A stretch of 33,593 nucleotides of DNA, from positions 1-33,593 of IMG/VR virus record IMGVR_UViG_3300043420_001530, one strand, 5' to 3'. Positions 9,892 through 17,329 of the stretch are shown piece after piece. Both the position numbers and the translations under genes were made by a program. Source of the stretch: a virus. A model generated the notes under the pieces. That model was not told the DNA's origin and ran no database searches. It saw nothing but the letters and a program-made list of their open reading frames with translations. Numbering within the stretch: position 1 is the stretch's first letter; the number at the start of each line of letters is the position of its first letter.

Positions 9892-10401
9892 TCAGGACGG
9901 CTTCGGGACATTGCGCTGCGGACCGCCGCCCAGGCTGACCGCGGTCGACATGCCCATCGGCTGAACCGGGGCTGCAGGGGCTTGCTGCTGAGCGGCGTCG
10001 ATCTGTGCCAGTGAACCGCCGCCAGCGAAACCGTAACCCGGAGTTCGCGGTTGATCGGCTGCGCCTTTTGCAGGTTCAGCGGCAGCAATGATGTTCGCGG
10101 CAGGACCAGGAACAGTCAGCAAAGGTTCTTCCTGTGCGACGAATTCACGGCCATCGCCATAGGGATTCACGCGTGTTGTCAGTCCATCAGAAATGGCGTC
10201 ATACCTGAACTCTGGGGGAGCAGGTCTACCTTTCGTGGACTCGTAGTTGCGCGGGTTAGTGGGGACCATTCCACTCGCTGCCGTGAAGCGAGTTTTCGCC
10301 TCTCTCGCAGCGGCGCGATCTTCGTACCAGCGCCCGGGTTGCGGGGTCTCACCGCGGACGGGACCAGTGTTGTACTTGACCTGGGTGTGACGGTTGTTCA
10401 T
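9892..10401 (-). CDS. Hypothetical Pro/Ala-rich virion-cluster protein (169 aa)
   Basis: 169 aa. The N-terminal half is charged (MNNRHTQVKYNTGPVRGE, DRAAAREAKTRF) and contains a probable ordered segment around PPEFRYDAISDG. The C-terminal half is Ala/Gln/Pro-rich and probably disordered (AAQQQAPAAPVQPMG). No family is recognised. A GGAGG lies 13 bases upstream of the ATG. The gene is separated from the 396-aa gene by 3 bp and was probably co-transcribed with it. A minor virion protein or assembly factor is the likeliest role by position only. Confidence 0.65.
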   Translation of the reverse strand: MNNRHTQVKYNTGPVRGETPQPGRWYEDRAAAREAKTRFTAASGMVPTNPRNYESTKGRPAPPEFRYDAISDGLTTRVNPYGDGREFVAQEEPLLTVPGPAANIIAAAEPAKGAADQPRTPGYGFAGGGSLAQIDAAQQQAPAAPVQPMGMSTAVSLGGGPQRNVPKPS

Positions 10402-10404
10402 GGA

Positions 10405-11595
10405 TCAGCGCAGGCCTCCCTGCATGTAAAGGCGGGCGCGGCCCAGGTAGGTATTGACCAGCTCGGTCGCGGGATTCAGATTCCTGTCACGGGTGCTCAG
10501 CGGGGACGGCGGGGGCTCGGTCAGGCCAGGCACTCCCTGCTCCCGCACAGGTGTCATGCCCGTGTCAGGTTGCGTCATACCGGCTGTTGTGCTTTGGCTC
10601 GGCAGCGCGGCGGGACCATTGAAGACATCGGCGACCGTTGCGCCGCCGTAGCCCGCCTGAGGCTGCCCGGGTCGATTGGATCCCGGAGCGAGGGCTTCGG
10701 TCGGATCACCGCTTGCAGTCAGTGGCGCGCCTCGCAGCATCTCGGTGGCGGGGATGCCAAGATCAGTGCCGGAGTATGCGGTCAGGACCTGATCGCTTGG
10801 CCCGTAATTCGCCCAATCTGTCTCGAGGCTTCCGGGGATGGAACCAGCCGCAACGAGATCAGGCAGCTTGCCATCCGCGGCTGCTTGCCAAATCTGCCGC
10901 GTCCTTGCATCACGCTCTCGGCCTTGCAGCTCATTGACGTTGGCCTGAGCCTGCTGGAGCGCTGTTCCGTCAAAGCCGACCAGTCCTCGCTGACCCGCCT
11001 GAGCGGCGCTTTCGGCGTCGGCCGGCATGGCAATGCGTTCTGCGCCCATCCCGCCGGTCGATCCTGGGGCGTCCAGTAATCCCTTGGCTCGCTGCTGCTC
11101 CAGGAAGCGATCGACGATGTTCTTCCCGTCGGCACCCTTCGGTGCATTCTTGTTGGCTTCAATCCATGCGGAAATGTCAGCTCGCTGCGCGTAACCAGCT
11201 TCCCCGGCTCGAGGACCACCGCCCTGGCTGACCGGCCCCGCGGCGACCTTCAGTGCCTTGTTCTCCTCGCGGTCCCAGAACGGAGTCGCCTGCTGCAGCA
11301 TGCGGGTCGCCTCCGATGCACGCGCATCGCGATCGTCGCTCAGGACAGGAGGACGCCCGGTCGGCCATGTCGATGGGTCGACTGCAGTTCCGGGCTCAGG
11401 GACGCCAGCCGGCCAGTTCGCTCCGGTCATACCGGCATTCAGAGCCGGGACCGCCGCTGCGGCTCTCGCGCCCCTGCCGCCATACATCCTTCCGCCTGCT
11501 GCGACGTATCCAGATTGAGGAGCAGGGGCAGTCGCAGGCGAAGCAGTGCGTGCCTGGATGGCACGACGCATTTCATGAGGGGAACGGATTGCCAT
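10405..11595 (-). CDS. Hypothetical low-complexity virion-cluster protein (396 aa)
   Basis: 396 aa, rich in Ala, Gly, Pro, Arg and Gln. The first 90 residues are low complexity (MAIRSPHEMRRAIQART; YVAAGGRMYGGRGARAAAA). A more ordered helical middle contains ISAWIEANKNAPKGADGKNI and EQQRAKGLLDAPGS, and the C-terminus ends NTYLGRARLYMQGGLR. No family is recognised. A ribosome-binding site (GGAG, about 7 bases before the ATG) overlaps the end of the upstream gene, which supports this start. Being next to the connector-like gene suggests a virion or assembly role. Confidence 0.68.
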   Translation of the reverse strand: MAIRSPHEMRRAIQARTASPATAPAPQSGYVAAGGRMYGGRGARAAAAVPALNAGMTGANWPAGVPEPGTAVDPSTWPTGRPPVLSDDRDARASEATRMLQQATPFWDREENKALKVAAGPVSQGGGPRAGEAGYAQRADISAWIEANKNAPKGADGKNIVDRFLEQQRAKGLLDAPGSTGGMGAERIAMPADAESAAQAGQRGLVGFDGTALQQAQANVNELQGRERDARTRQIWQAAADGKLPDLVAAGSIPGSLETDWANYGPSDQVLTAYSGTDLGIPATEMLRGAPLTASGDPTEALAPGSNRPGQPQAGYGGATVADVFNGPAALPSQSTTAGMTQPDTGMTPVREQGVPGLTEPPPSPLSTRDRNLNPATELVNTYLGRARLYMQGGLR

Positions 11596-11597
11596 CC

Positions 11598-12083
11598 CTA
11601 TCTCCAGTTCATGGAACCTGTTGCCTGCAGGACACGGGTTCCTACGGCGGTATCTGCTGGCCCCGGGACGGCCATGATGAATTCTGCGCCGGCTCGCTCA
11701 AAGGCGTAACGGCGAACCTCTTCGCGGCGGTAGTTCGCCACGTAGAGGGTTTCAGCGAGCATGTCCACCTCCCGCAGGTAGACCTCGCGGTAGTCCTTCG
11801 CCGCCTTCAGCGGATCGGACTGGAAGATCGCGCGATCGGTATCACCCGTGATGCGCTCGATGCGACTGGGCTGCGGCTGGTCCTCAACGCGAAACACTTG
11901 AGAGACCCGATACGCCTTGTCACAGCGATCAAGATGCTCGATGATCCTGGAATAGAAGTAGCTATCCGGCACTCGAGCCATGGCCTCTTCCAGGCGGGCA
12001 ATATCACCCGCAGGGACGCCAGCGCTCACGTTGTAGCCCAGGTGAAAGCGAGCTCTCGATTTGTCGTAGTCGCTTAGTTCCAC
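11598..12083 (-). CDS. Probable head-tail connector (neck/adaptor) protein
   Basis: 161 aa, helical and charged, starting with GTG (ELSDYDKSRARFHLGYN). It contains PAGDIARLEEAMARVPDSY, a second helix with EHLDRCDKAYRVSQ, and VDMLAETLYVANYRREEV near the end. The pattern resembles compact helical neck proteins that dock under the portal, conserved in cyanobacterial phages as far as I recall. I have no search to confirm it. It lies in the usual place between capsid and tail genes. The 34-bp gap before it carries CCTAGAATCG. GTG is the only plausible start: the frame meets no ATG before the conserved N-terminus. Alternative: a tail completion protein. Confidence 0.65.
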   Translation of the reverse strand: MELSDYDKSRARFHLGYNVSAGVPAGDIARLEEAMARVPDSYFYSRIIEHLDRCDKAYRVSQVFRVEDQPQPSRIERITGDTDRAIFQSDPLKAAKDYREVYLREVDMLAETLYVANYRREEVRRYAFERAGAEFIMAVPGPADTAVGTRVLQATGSMNWR

Positions 12084-12105
12084 CAGGTATCAGCGATCTC
12101 GACCG

Positions 12106-12111
12106 ATTCTA
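12106..12111 (-). promoter_or_regulatory. Intergenic YTAGAAT motif
   Basis: The coding strand reads TTCCTAGAATCGG, starting six bases after the stop of the helix-hairpin-helix gene and 22 bases before the GTG of the connector-like gene. Confidence 0.45.
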
Positions 12112-12117
12112 GGAAGC

Positions 12118-12549
12118 TCAGCCGATGTAGATCAGATCGGCAGCAATCACTTCGTCCCAGTCCACACGGCCAATCTTGCGGAGCTGATCCAGGTTCGTGA
12201 AGCGCTCGCCCGATAAGCTCATGCGCAGCTCCACGACTTTCTTCGCGGTGGAGTAGCCCACGCCCTTGACGGCTTTGGCGATCGCTTCGGCAGAGGCAGT
12301 ATTGATGTTCAGGCGCGTGTCGACGGGGATCACCGACTCCGGGATCGCATCTTCGTCGACGGGACGCTCAGCAGACTGAGGCAGCGGAGTCTCGCCAGTG
12401 CGCCCCTTGCCGGGCTCATAGGAGACGAGGTCCGCCAGGGCGATGTACTGGATCGAGCCCTGCGCGTTCTTGATCATGGCCCAGTCCTTGTCGTGATGGG
12501 CGATGAACTCAACGATCTGTCCGTTCTTCGTGTTCTGGTACAGCGCCAT
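12118..12549 (-). CDS. Helix-hairpin-helix (ComEA-like) DNA-binding protein
   Basis: 143 aa from the ATG at 12549; a TTG three codons earlier is a weaker alternative. Residues 1-45 form a small beta domain (ALYQNTKNGQIVEFIAHH). A Pro/acidic linker follows. Residues about 80-143 are a ComEA-type double helix-hairpin-helix: LNINTASAEAIAKAVKGVG, then YSTAKKVVELR, FTNLDQLRKIGRV and WDEVIAADLIYIG. Such domains bind DNA backbones without sequence specificity. Position right after a terminator and before the connector gene suggests a virion or packaging protein touching DNA near the portal vertex. That role is inference; the fold call is strong. Confidence 0.85.
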   Translation of the reverse strand: MALYQNTKNGQIVEFIAHHDKDWAMIKNAQGSIQYIALADLVSYEPGKGRTGETPLPQSAERPVDEDAIPESVIPVDTRLNINTASAEAIAKAVKGVGYSTAKKVVELRMSLSGERFTNLDQLRKIGRVDWDEVIAADLIYIG

Positions 12550-12559
12550 AACGCACAAA

Positions 12560-12591
12560 CAAAAAAGGGCGCCTGATCATTCAGACGCCCT
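12560..12591 (-). terminator. Intrinsic terminator after the capsid genes
   Basis: On the minus strand, AGGGCGTCTGA and TCAGGCGCCCT form an 11-bp stem with one G-T pair and a 4-base loop ATGA, followed by TTTTTTG. It sits 33 bases beyond the stop of the capsid companion gene and should end most transcripts of the capsid pair. Confidence 0.9.
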
Positions 12592-12623
12592 CATTGTAGG
12601 GATAAACCCCAGGAGCCCTTGAC

Positions 12624-13259
12624 TCAGGACTCGGTGATGTACGGCAGCCGCACGTCGTTCAGGTCGGAGGCCACGTCATCGAGGAAGTAGAACACGTCCA
12701 CGATGATCGGGGTGCCACCTGTCACCGTCGAGGTCATCGCCGAACCAGCCACCTGGGAGCCGTTGTCCGAGAACACCTTGAGGGTGCGGGCAGCGGTCTG
12801 AGCGACGGGAGTGACGATGCTCTTGAAGGTCGACGTCGGAGCAATGGTGGTGCTTGCCACCACGACATCAGCGGCCACGGTGGCCAGGTCGTTGTCGGCC
12901 AGGGCATTGTCATCGCCAACGGCGGTGGCAACCTTCAGCTCGTTGCTGTTGGTGCCAACGATGCCGGAGAAGGCAGTGCCAACTCCGCGGTCCTTACGCA
13001 TGTCAGGCACACGCAGGGACAGGCCGTACACCTTGGCGCCCGAGGGCACCACGAGCGAAGTGATGTCAGCACGAGGCTTGTCATCACCGCGTAGGTCAGG
13101 GCTGGGGATGGTGATGTCCCAGCTGGTGGCACCAGTGCCAGTGATCAGCGCGTAACCGGTGACGTGGTAGTACACGCGGCCAGGGATCGCCACAACGGGC
13201 TGGCCCTGATACGAGCTGAGAGCGTTGACCCAGTTACCCGGGTAGATCTTCTTCGCCAT
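12624..13259 (-). CDS. Capsid companion / decoration-like virion protein
   Basis: 211 aa, beta-rich, no cysteine. It starts MAKKIYPGNWVNALSSYQG and contains VVAIPGRVYYHVTGYALI, a middle segment with VYGLSLRVPDMRKDRGVG, and the C-terminal TPIIVDVFYFLDDVASDL. It follows the major capsid gene by 15 bp, has the clearest ribosome-binding site in the window (TAGGAGGT, about 6 bases before ATG) and is followed by a strong terminator. This points to a highly expressed protein made in proportion to the capsid protein. A decoration or head-stabilising protein is the natural guess, but no family is recognised. Confidence 0.75.
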   Translation of the reverse strand: MAKKIYPGNWVNALSSYQGQPVVAIPGRVYYHVTGYALITGTGATSWDITIPSPDLRGDDKPRADITSLVVPSGAKVYGLSLRVPDMRKDRGVGTAFSGIVGTNSNELKVATAVGDDNALADNDLATVAADVVVASTTIAPTSTFKSIVTPVAQTAARTLKVFSDNGSQVAGSAMTSTVTGGTPIIVDVFYFLDDVASDLNDVRLPYITES

Positions 13260-13274
13260 GTCTAGTACCTCCTA

Positions 13275-14417
13275 TCAGTAAACGAAGGAGTACGCCACGG
13301 TCACGAAGTCCTTGTTCAGGATCTCGAAACCGGCGAAGAGGGACCAGATCATGATGATGAAACGACTGAAATCGTCGTTGTTGTTCAGCAGAATCTGGGC
13401 GTTGTTGCCGCCGATGCCCACGCCAACGGCCTGAGGGCCGAAGAACAGCATCGGAGCAGCAGTGGTGACGGCCGAAGTAATCGACGCGTCGGTGATGGTC
13501 ACTTGCAGGCTCTTCTCGGGAAGGTTGGTGCTTTCAAACCAACGCACGCCCTCAAAGAGGAAGCCGGACGGCATCACGGGCTGACCAGCAACGAAGCCGG
13601 CCTGGCCATAAGCGGGACCCATACCACGGAAGAACGTAGCGTTGGGAGCCAGCTCGGGTTGCATGGGGTTGACCATGCCATTGCCTGCATAACGAGCGAT
13701 CTCACGGAACGCATCGTTTTGACGCAGGTGCATCATTGCGGTGGGATCCGCAATGCAGCGATAGTACCCATCAGCGAAGGTGGGTACGTTTCGCTTGCGC
13801 ATGTCCTTGACCACCTCGAGGAGGTCGGTCTTGACATCAAACTTGGCCGATTCACCGGCACCGTAAGTCAGGAAGGGCGCACCAGACGCCTTCGACTTCT
13901 TCAGGGGGTAGAAGTAACCACCTTTGGTGCTATCAGCGGCGCCATTGGCCTCCGCTTTGAACAGCTCATCAGCGAACACACGATCACGCCAGCGGCGGTA
14001 ATCGTCGAGAAGAGTGAGACTTCCGATCGATTGATGGAAGACGTTCAGGTTACCGGTATCCAGCAGAAGACGCTGTGCGGTAAGTAGAGTCTCGCGTGCA
14101 ACTTTGAACGTAGAAGGTGCACTTGTATCGGTAGGATCTGCAGGTCCGGTATATTCCTTGAGCGAAACAAGGACCTTATCCTTAACGATACTGCGCGAAG
14201 ATGCTGTGCCGAGAGTCTGATCAGCGGTACGCTCACGGCTATCTTTGGTACCAGGAGCACCCCAGAAGCGGTAGCGATCAAGCTGAACTGTTTGACCGGG
14301 TTGTTTAGCGAAATCGTGAACAACAACCGGCTCGACCGCCATCTCCACAATGTAGGAAGGATGCGGGCGATACAGCTCGGCACCAAGCAGCTTCGGAAAA
14401 TCGTTATCAATCCACAT
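13275..14417 (-). CDS. Major capsid protein (N4-gp56-like, HK97 fold)
   Basis: 380 aa. Key segments match the N4-gp56 class of HK97-fold capsid proteins: VVVHDFAKQPGQTVQLDRYR near the N-terminus; VLVSLKEYTGP; the helix STFKVARETLLTAQRLL; YRCIADPTAMMHLRQNDAFR, which corresponds to the family's hallmark position recalling peptide-binding loops; and GVRWFESTNLP near the end. The length suits a capsid protein without a large prohead propeptide. The gene follows a divergent gap with a candidate -10 element and is followed by a companion gene with a very strong ribosome-binding site. Its own GGAG lies 11 bases before the ATG. The homology is from recall; capsid identity is also backed by context. 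Confidence 0.85.
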   Translation of the reverse strand: MWIDNDFPKLLGAELYRPHPSYIVEMAVEPVVVHDFAKQPGQTVQLDRYRFWGAPGTKDSRERTADQTLGTASSRSIVKDKVLVSLKEYTGPADPTDTSAPSTFKVARETLLTAQRLLLDTGNLNVFHQSIGSLTLLDDYRRWRDRVFADELFKAEANGAADSTKGGYFYPLKKSKASGAPFLTYGAGESAKFDVKTDLLEVVKDMRKRNVPTFADGYYRCIADPTAMMHLRQNDAFREIARYAGNGMVNPMQPELAPNATFFRGMGPAYGQAGFVAGQPVMPSGFLFEGVRWFESTNLPEKSLQVTITDASITSAVTTAAPMLFFGPQAVGVGIGGNNAQILLNNNDDFSRFIIMIWSLFAGFEILNKDFVTVAYSFVY

Positions 14418-14507
14418 GGGATGAAACGCTCCAAATTGTCGAGGTGCGAGAAGGCAGGCGAACTGCCTCCTGTGTCTGACTATAGTAAGGTTTTGTAGGG
14501 CGAAAAA
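14418..14507. promoter_or_regulatory. Divergent intergenic region with palindromic ACTATAGT
   Basis: This 90-bp gap separates the capsid gene (minus) from the endonuclease gene (plus). ACTATAGT at 14479-14486 is a perfect palindrome offering a -10-like TATAGT in both directions; no good -35 box is seen. A hairpin, AGGCAG/CTGCCT with a 5-base loop, lies at 14452-14468 in the presumed capsid leader and may affect its stability or translation. Confidence 0.4.
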
Positions 14508-15269
14508 TTGGACGCTACAGACGTCCGCGGACTGCTCGGGCTACTCCTCGCGGATGGGAGTCTTGTCCCATATCGCTGTCCTGGAGGGGGTTATATCCAG
14601 TTGACCCTGACAGCGGGGATCCGGGAGTCCGCGTTTCTCGAGGAGAAAGTGGCCGAATTCCGCCAATTCATCCCCACGAAGGCGCAGATTGTTCACTACA
14701 AAACGAAGCCGCGCGCCAATGGTCGCAGTACATCTGTTCTGCGCTTCCGAGTTTCGACGACCAAGCTGCGGCCGGTCTACAACCTGCTCTACCCGCGGGG
14801 CGACCGCGAGCTCACGCAGACAGCGCTCGACATGCTCGGCGCTCAGGCTGCGGCATGGCTCTGGGCGGAGGGGGCCAGGCCCGCAGACGACGGCAGTGTC
14901 GACCTGGCGCGAGTCGGGCACGGCTTTGACGAGGCTCTACTGGTCTGCCAGTGGCTGGGGATCCTGACCGGCGCAGAGTCCTCGCTGAGTGAGACGCACG
15001 TCCGTCCGCGTCTGCACTTCGAGCCGGCCCAGGCCCGCAAGATCCGCGAGGCCCTGCTTCCCTATGCGCCGCGAGCGCGCATGCATCTGTTCACTGACGA
15101 GGTCTGGGATGTCAGCACCATTCGTAGCGCTCGCACTGAGCTACTGCTTGGGACGCGGGAGGATCAGGCTGCTGGGTTCACGCAAGCGCCCCTGGTTGGA
15201 GATCACGCGGCGGGAGACGGATCTGACCTATCTGCTGCATCAGAGCCGGCAACTTCACAAGCTGCATGA
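14508..15269 (+). CDS. LAGLIDADG homing endonuclease, N-terminal part
   Basis: Starts at TTG with AGGG about 7 bases upstream; an in-frame TAG immediately upstream excludes earlier starts. Residues 6-16 (VRGLLGLLLADGSL region) form a LAGLIDADG motif whose acidic Asp would be catalytic. YIQLTLTAG, KLRPVYNLLYPRGDREL and a helical LGAQAAAWLWAEGA segment follow, the layout of the LAGLIDADG_2 type. Homology in this frame ends near residue 215. The last 38 residues read like out-of-frame translation, while matching sequence continues in the +1 frame from 15154. Free-standing homing endonucleases cut intron- or intein-less alleles and spread beside conserved genes. This one sits directly next to the capsid gene. 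Confidence 0.75.
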   Translation: MDATDVRGLLGLLLADGSLVPYRCPGGGYIQLTLTAGIRESAFLEEKVAEFRQFIPTKAQIVHYKTKPRANGRSTSVLRFRVSTTKLRPVYNLLYPRGDRELTQTALDMLGAQAAAWLWAEGARPADDGSVDLARVGHGFDEALLVCQWLGILTGAESSLSETHVRPRLHFEPAQARKIREALLPYAPRARMHLFTDEVWDVSTIRSARTELLLGTREDQAAGFTQAPLVGDHAAGDGSDLSAASEPATSQAA

Positions 15270-15690
15270 CGGTCCACTCGACCTGGTGATCGACACAGTC
15301 CAGACCGACGGGTTCTACGACGATCGCCGGCTGCGCTGTCACGGCGAAGGGCTGTATCGCGTCTACGAGCTGCTCTACCCACGCGACACGTACACCATCT
15401 CCGACGACCTGCTGGACATCGCGGGGCATCGCGGCATCGTCTCGCTGTGGTGCGACAAAGGGCGCATCCGCAACAACCGCTACGAGATCCCATTCGGCAC
15501 CCGGGCGCGGAACTACGCCGATACGCGGATGGTCCGTCGCTGGCTGCGGCGACTCGGTTATACGCCTGACCAGTTCAACCAAATCGGACGCGATCGCTGC
15601 ATTCGCTTCAGTGGATGCAATGCTGATGACTTCGCCCGCAAGCTGAGGCCGCAACTGCCGCGTCATCGCGTTGCATCACTCAGGCGTTAG
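15154..15690 (+). pseudogene. LAGLIDADG homing endonuclease, C-terminal part (frameshifted)
   Basis: In the frame one base ahead of the upstream half, the sequence continues as GRGRIRLLGSRKRPWLEITR, then LTYLLHQSRQLHKLHDG, LYRVYELLYPRDTYTI, a GIVSLWCDKGRIRN segment and a helical C-terminus to 15690. This parallels the first half (LLLADGSL; YIQLTLTAG; RPVYNLLYPR; AWLWAEGA), so the protein is a tandem two-domain endonuclease. The second LAGLIDADG helix is degenerate (LLLG-GRI). Reading CTT GGG then skipping one base at about 15153 rejoins the frames. No convincing independent start exists for this half; the only option is a GTG at 14989 deep inside the first half. It may be a sequencing error, decay or a recoding site. 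Confidence 0.6.
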
Positions 15691-15750
15691 CGTGAATCAG
15701 CCGAATTTGGCTCCCCGAAGAAGAACGACGTCAGGGGATCTACTTCCAGG

Positions 15751-15779
15751 AGCTCGGGTTTTTGTCGTTTCCCTGAGCT
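15751..15779 (+). terminator. Possible hairpin downstream of the endonuclease
   Basis: AGCTCGGG and CCCTGAGCT can pair with one bulged base around a T-rich loop. There is no T-run after the stem, so it is a weak candidate. The rest of 15691-15889 shows no gene I can support. CTCTAGCAT at about 15858-15866 might be a promoter element for the next ORF. Confidence 0.25.
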
Positions 15780-15889
15780 GGTGAGTGAACCGCCGTGCGC
15801 CTGATCACCGTGCGGCGGCGCCTGGCTGCATCATCCAGATACCGCAGTGCCCGCTTTCTCTAGCATGGCCGTATCTTGGTGGACATTAT

Positions 15890-16051
15890 ATGGAAGACCG
15901 CAATGCAGCGAAGCCCCTCGAGGGCGCATGCAGTCTCGAATCATCGAAGAGTCCGCCCGCTGATCCACTGGATTCTGGACTGCGGCGCAAGTTCCTGCTC
16001 TACTGCGAAGAAAACCCTGGCGCGGAAGAGTGCCGCGTGCATGACGTCTGA
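15890..16051 (+). CDS. Mini CP12-like protein (53 aa)
   Basis: From ATG 15890 (GGTGG 7 bases upstream) this encodes 53 aa; a GTG at 15785 would add 35 unlikely residues. The C-terminus, YCEENPGAEECRVHDV, matches the C-terminal loop of CP12: Cys, eight residues, Cys, then R-x-aromatic-D, with a Pro in the loop and acidic residues before the second Cys. In CP12 these cysteines form a redox-sensitive disulfide and the tail inserts into GAPDH, allowing GAPDH and phosphoribulokinase to be sequestered. A preceding ADPLDSG also recalls CP12, but the central AWD-VEEL region is absent. Known cyanophages carry cp12. Here the gene is coupled by TGATG to a virion-type gene. The match covers only about 20 residues. 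Confidence 0.55.
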   Translation: MEDRNAAKPLEGACSLESSKSPPADPLDSGLRRKFLLYCEENPGAEECRVHDV

Positions 16052-16851
16052 TGGCACTGACGCAGACTGCCGCTTACGAGGAACTGCGTAGTCGTTACGG
16101 CGGCAGTGATTCAACGCTGCCCTCGTTCCTGAGGCCCTACTACACCAAGTACAACGCGATCACGAAATCCCTGGACCTGGGGACCACTGACATCTTGATC
16201 GCTGACCTCGGTGGACAGATCGGGTCGCAGGCCGGCGCCAGCACGCTCTACTTCAAGGTGGTCCTGCCGCGGCGAGTCGATCTCCAGGTTCGCAAACGCA
16301 GCACCGGTGCATTCACCGATCGGTTTGTGAGCGTCGGGATTCTTGATGCCGATCGCAATCCAGTTCCGATCGATACCGCCGGCTACGGGTATCAGGGCGA
16401 TCGCTACGACACGTCAATCGACGAAAGCCTGCTTGGACTGCCGGCGGGGCTGTACTACATCACGGTCTCAAGCAACCAGTGGCAGTCCGTCCCTTACGCG
16501 ATCACAATCAGCGTTGGGCGCTATGCCTTGCTCGACGGCGCAGCACTCGGGCGCGCTCCACTGGCCGCACGGATCCCGCTGATCAAGATCGCTGGTCCTG
16601 CAACGGGGACACTGCTCGGCACTGGCACGCTCGTCAATCCCAACGCCATCAAAGAAGCGACCGGCACAGCAGGAGGTGCAGCAGTGCCTGCGCTGACATT
16701 GACCATCATGCGTGGCGCCGCCGGTGGATCCATGCTGCCCAGCGGTCGACTGAAGGCAACATGGCGGCTGAGTGGCGCAGCAACCGGTACATCCGCAAGC
16801 ACCGGTACGCTCACCAGCGAGATACCTTACGGCGGCGGCTACGGCTACTGA
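16051..16851 (+). CDS. Beta-rich virion-type protein (266 aa)
   Basis: 266 aa. After a helical N-terminus (MALTQTAAYEELRSRYGG), residues about 40-165 form a beta-sandwich resembling pre-peptidase C-terminal/jelly-roll modules: LDLGTTDILIADLGGQIG, YFKVVLPRRVDLQVRKRS, LPAGLYYITVSSNQWQSVPY. The C-terminal 100 residues are Gly/Thr/Ala-rich with short repeats (GTLLGTGTL, GTSASTGTL) and end YGGGYGY. No enzyme motif is visible. Its ATG overlaps the stop of the CP12-like ORF (TGATG). Being in a plus-strand block amid minus-strand virion genes, it is probably structural, but that is inference. Confidence 0.72.
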   Translation: MALTQTAAYEELRSRYGGSDSTLPSFLRPYYTKYNAITKSLDLGTTDILIADLGGQIGSQAGASTLYFKVVLPRRVDLQVRKRSTGAFTDRFVSVGILDADRNPVPIDTAGYGYQGDRYDTSIDESLLGLPAGLYYITVSSNQWQSVPYAITISVGRYALLDGAALGRAPLAARIPLIKIAGPATGTLLGTGTLVNPNAIKEATGTAGGAAVPALTLTIMRGAAGGSMLPSGRLKATWRLSGAATGTSASTGTLTSEIPYGGGYGY

Positions 16852-16873
16852 ACCTGGCCCTAATCGCGCCGCC

Positions 16874-16879
16874 TAGAAT
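16874..16879 (+). promoter_or_regulatory. Intergenic YTAGAAT motif on the plus strand
   Basis: GCCGCCTAGAATCG lies 20 bases after the stop of the 266-aa gene and 33 bases before the ATG of the next plus-strand gene. Its orientation follows the gene direction, which argues for a directional signal rather than chance. Confidence 0.5.
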
Positions 16880-16912
16880 CGTTCTACTGCCCACGGAAGG
16901 TCCAGAGAGGAC

Positions 16913-17329
16913 ATGGCGTTTTCCCAGTATCTTGCCGACAAAATTCTGGTATGGATCAAGGGATCGTCGTTCCCTACTGCGCTGACCACGGTCTATGTCA
17001 GCCTGCATTCCGGTGATCCCGGCACCGCTGGCACTAACAACAATGTGCAGGCCACAGTGACCGGCAGCGCAAACCGCACTGCGATCACGACCTCGACCTT
17101 CAGCACGGTTGGCGCGGCATCTGGTGGTGGCTTTCAGATCACCAACAGCAACTCGGTGCAGATGACCACCAATGCTGCTGGTAGTGCCACGGTGACGCAC
17201 TTCGGGGTTTGGGACGCAGTGACCGGCGGCAACTTCCTGGCCTCAGGTCAGCTCACATCTTCTGTTGATGTGGTCGGCGGCGATACCGTTCAGTTCAACG
17301 CCAGCGCCCTGGCGATTCGCCTGGTCTGA
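16913..17329 (+). CDS. Virion-type beta-sandwich protein (138 aa)
   Basis: 138 aa. The pattern LTTVYVSLHSGDPGTAGTN, followed by TATVTHFGVWDAVTGGNFLA and GDTVQFNASALAIRL, is found in a common family of small phage structural proteins (tail or head decoration type). The start is supported by GAGAGG before the ATG. It is coupled by TGATG to a 42-aa basic protein. The 61-bp gap before it contains a plus-strand CCTAGAATCG element. The family resemblance is from memory; function is unknown beyond a likely place in the virion. Confidence 0.78.
   Translation: MAFSQYLADKILVWIKGSSFPTALTTVYVSLHSGDPGTAGTNNNVQATVTGSANRTAITTSTFSTVGAASGGGFQITNSNSVQMTTNAAGSATVTHFGVWDAVTGGNFLASGQLTSSVDVVGGDTVQFNASALAIRLV

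Noticed and set aside
15785-15889. GTG-start extension of the CP12-like ORF
   Set aside because: No ribosome-binding site at the GTG and no resemblance to CP12 in the extra residues.
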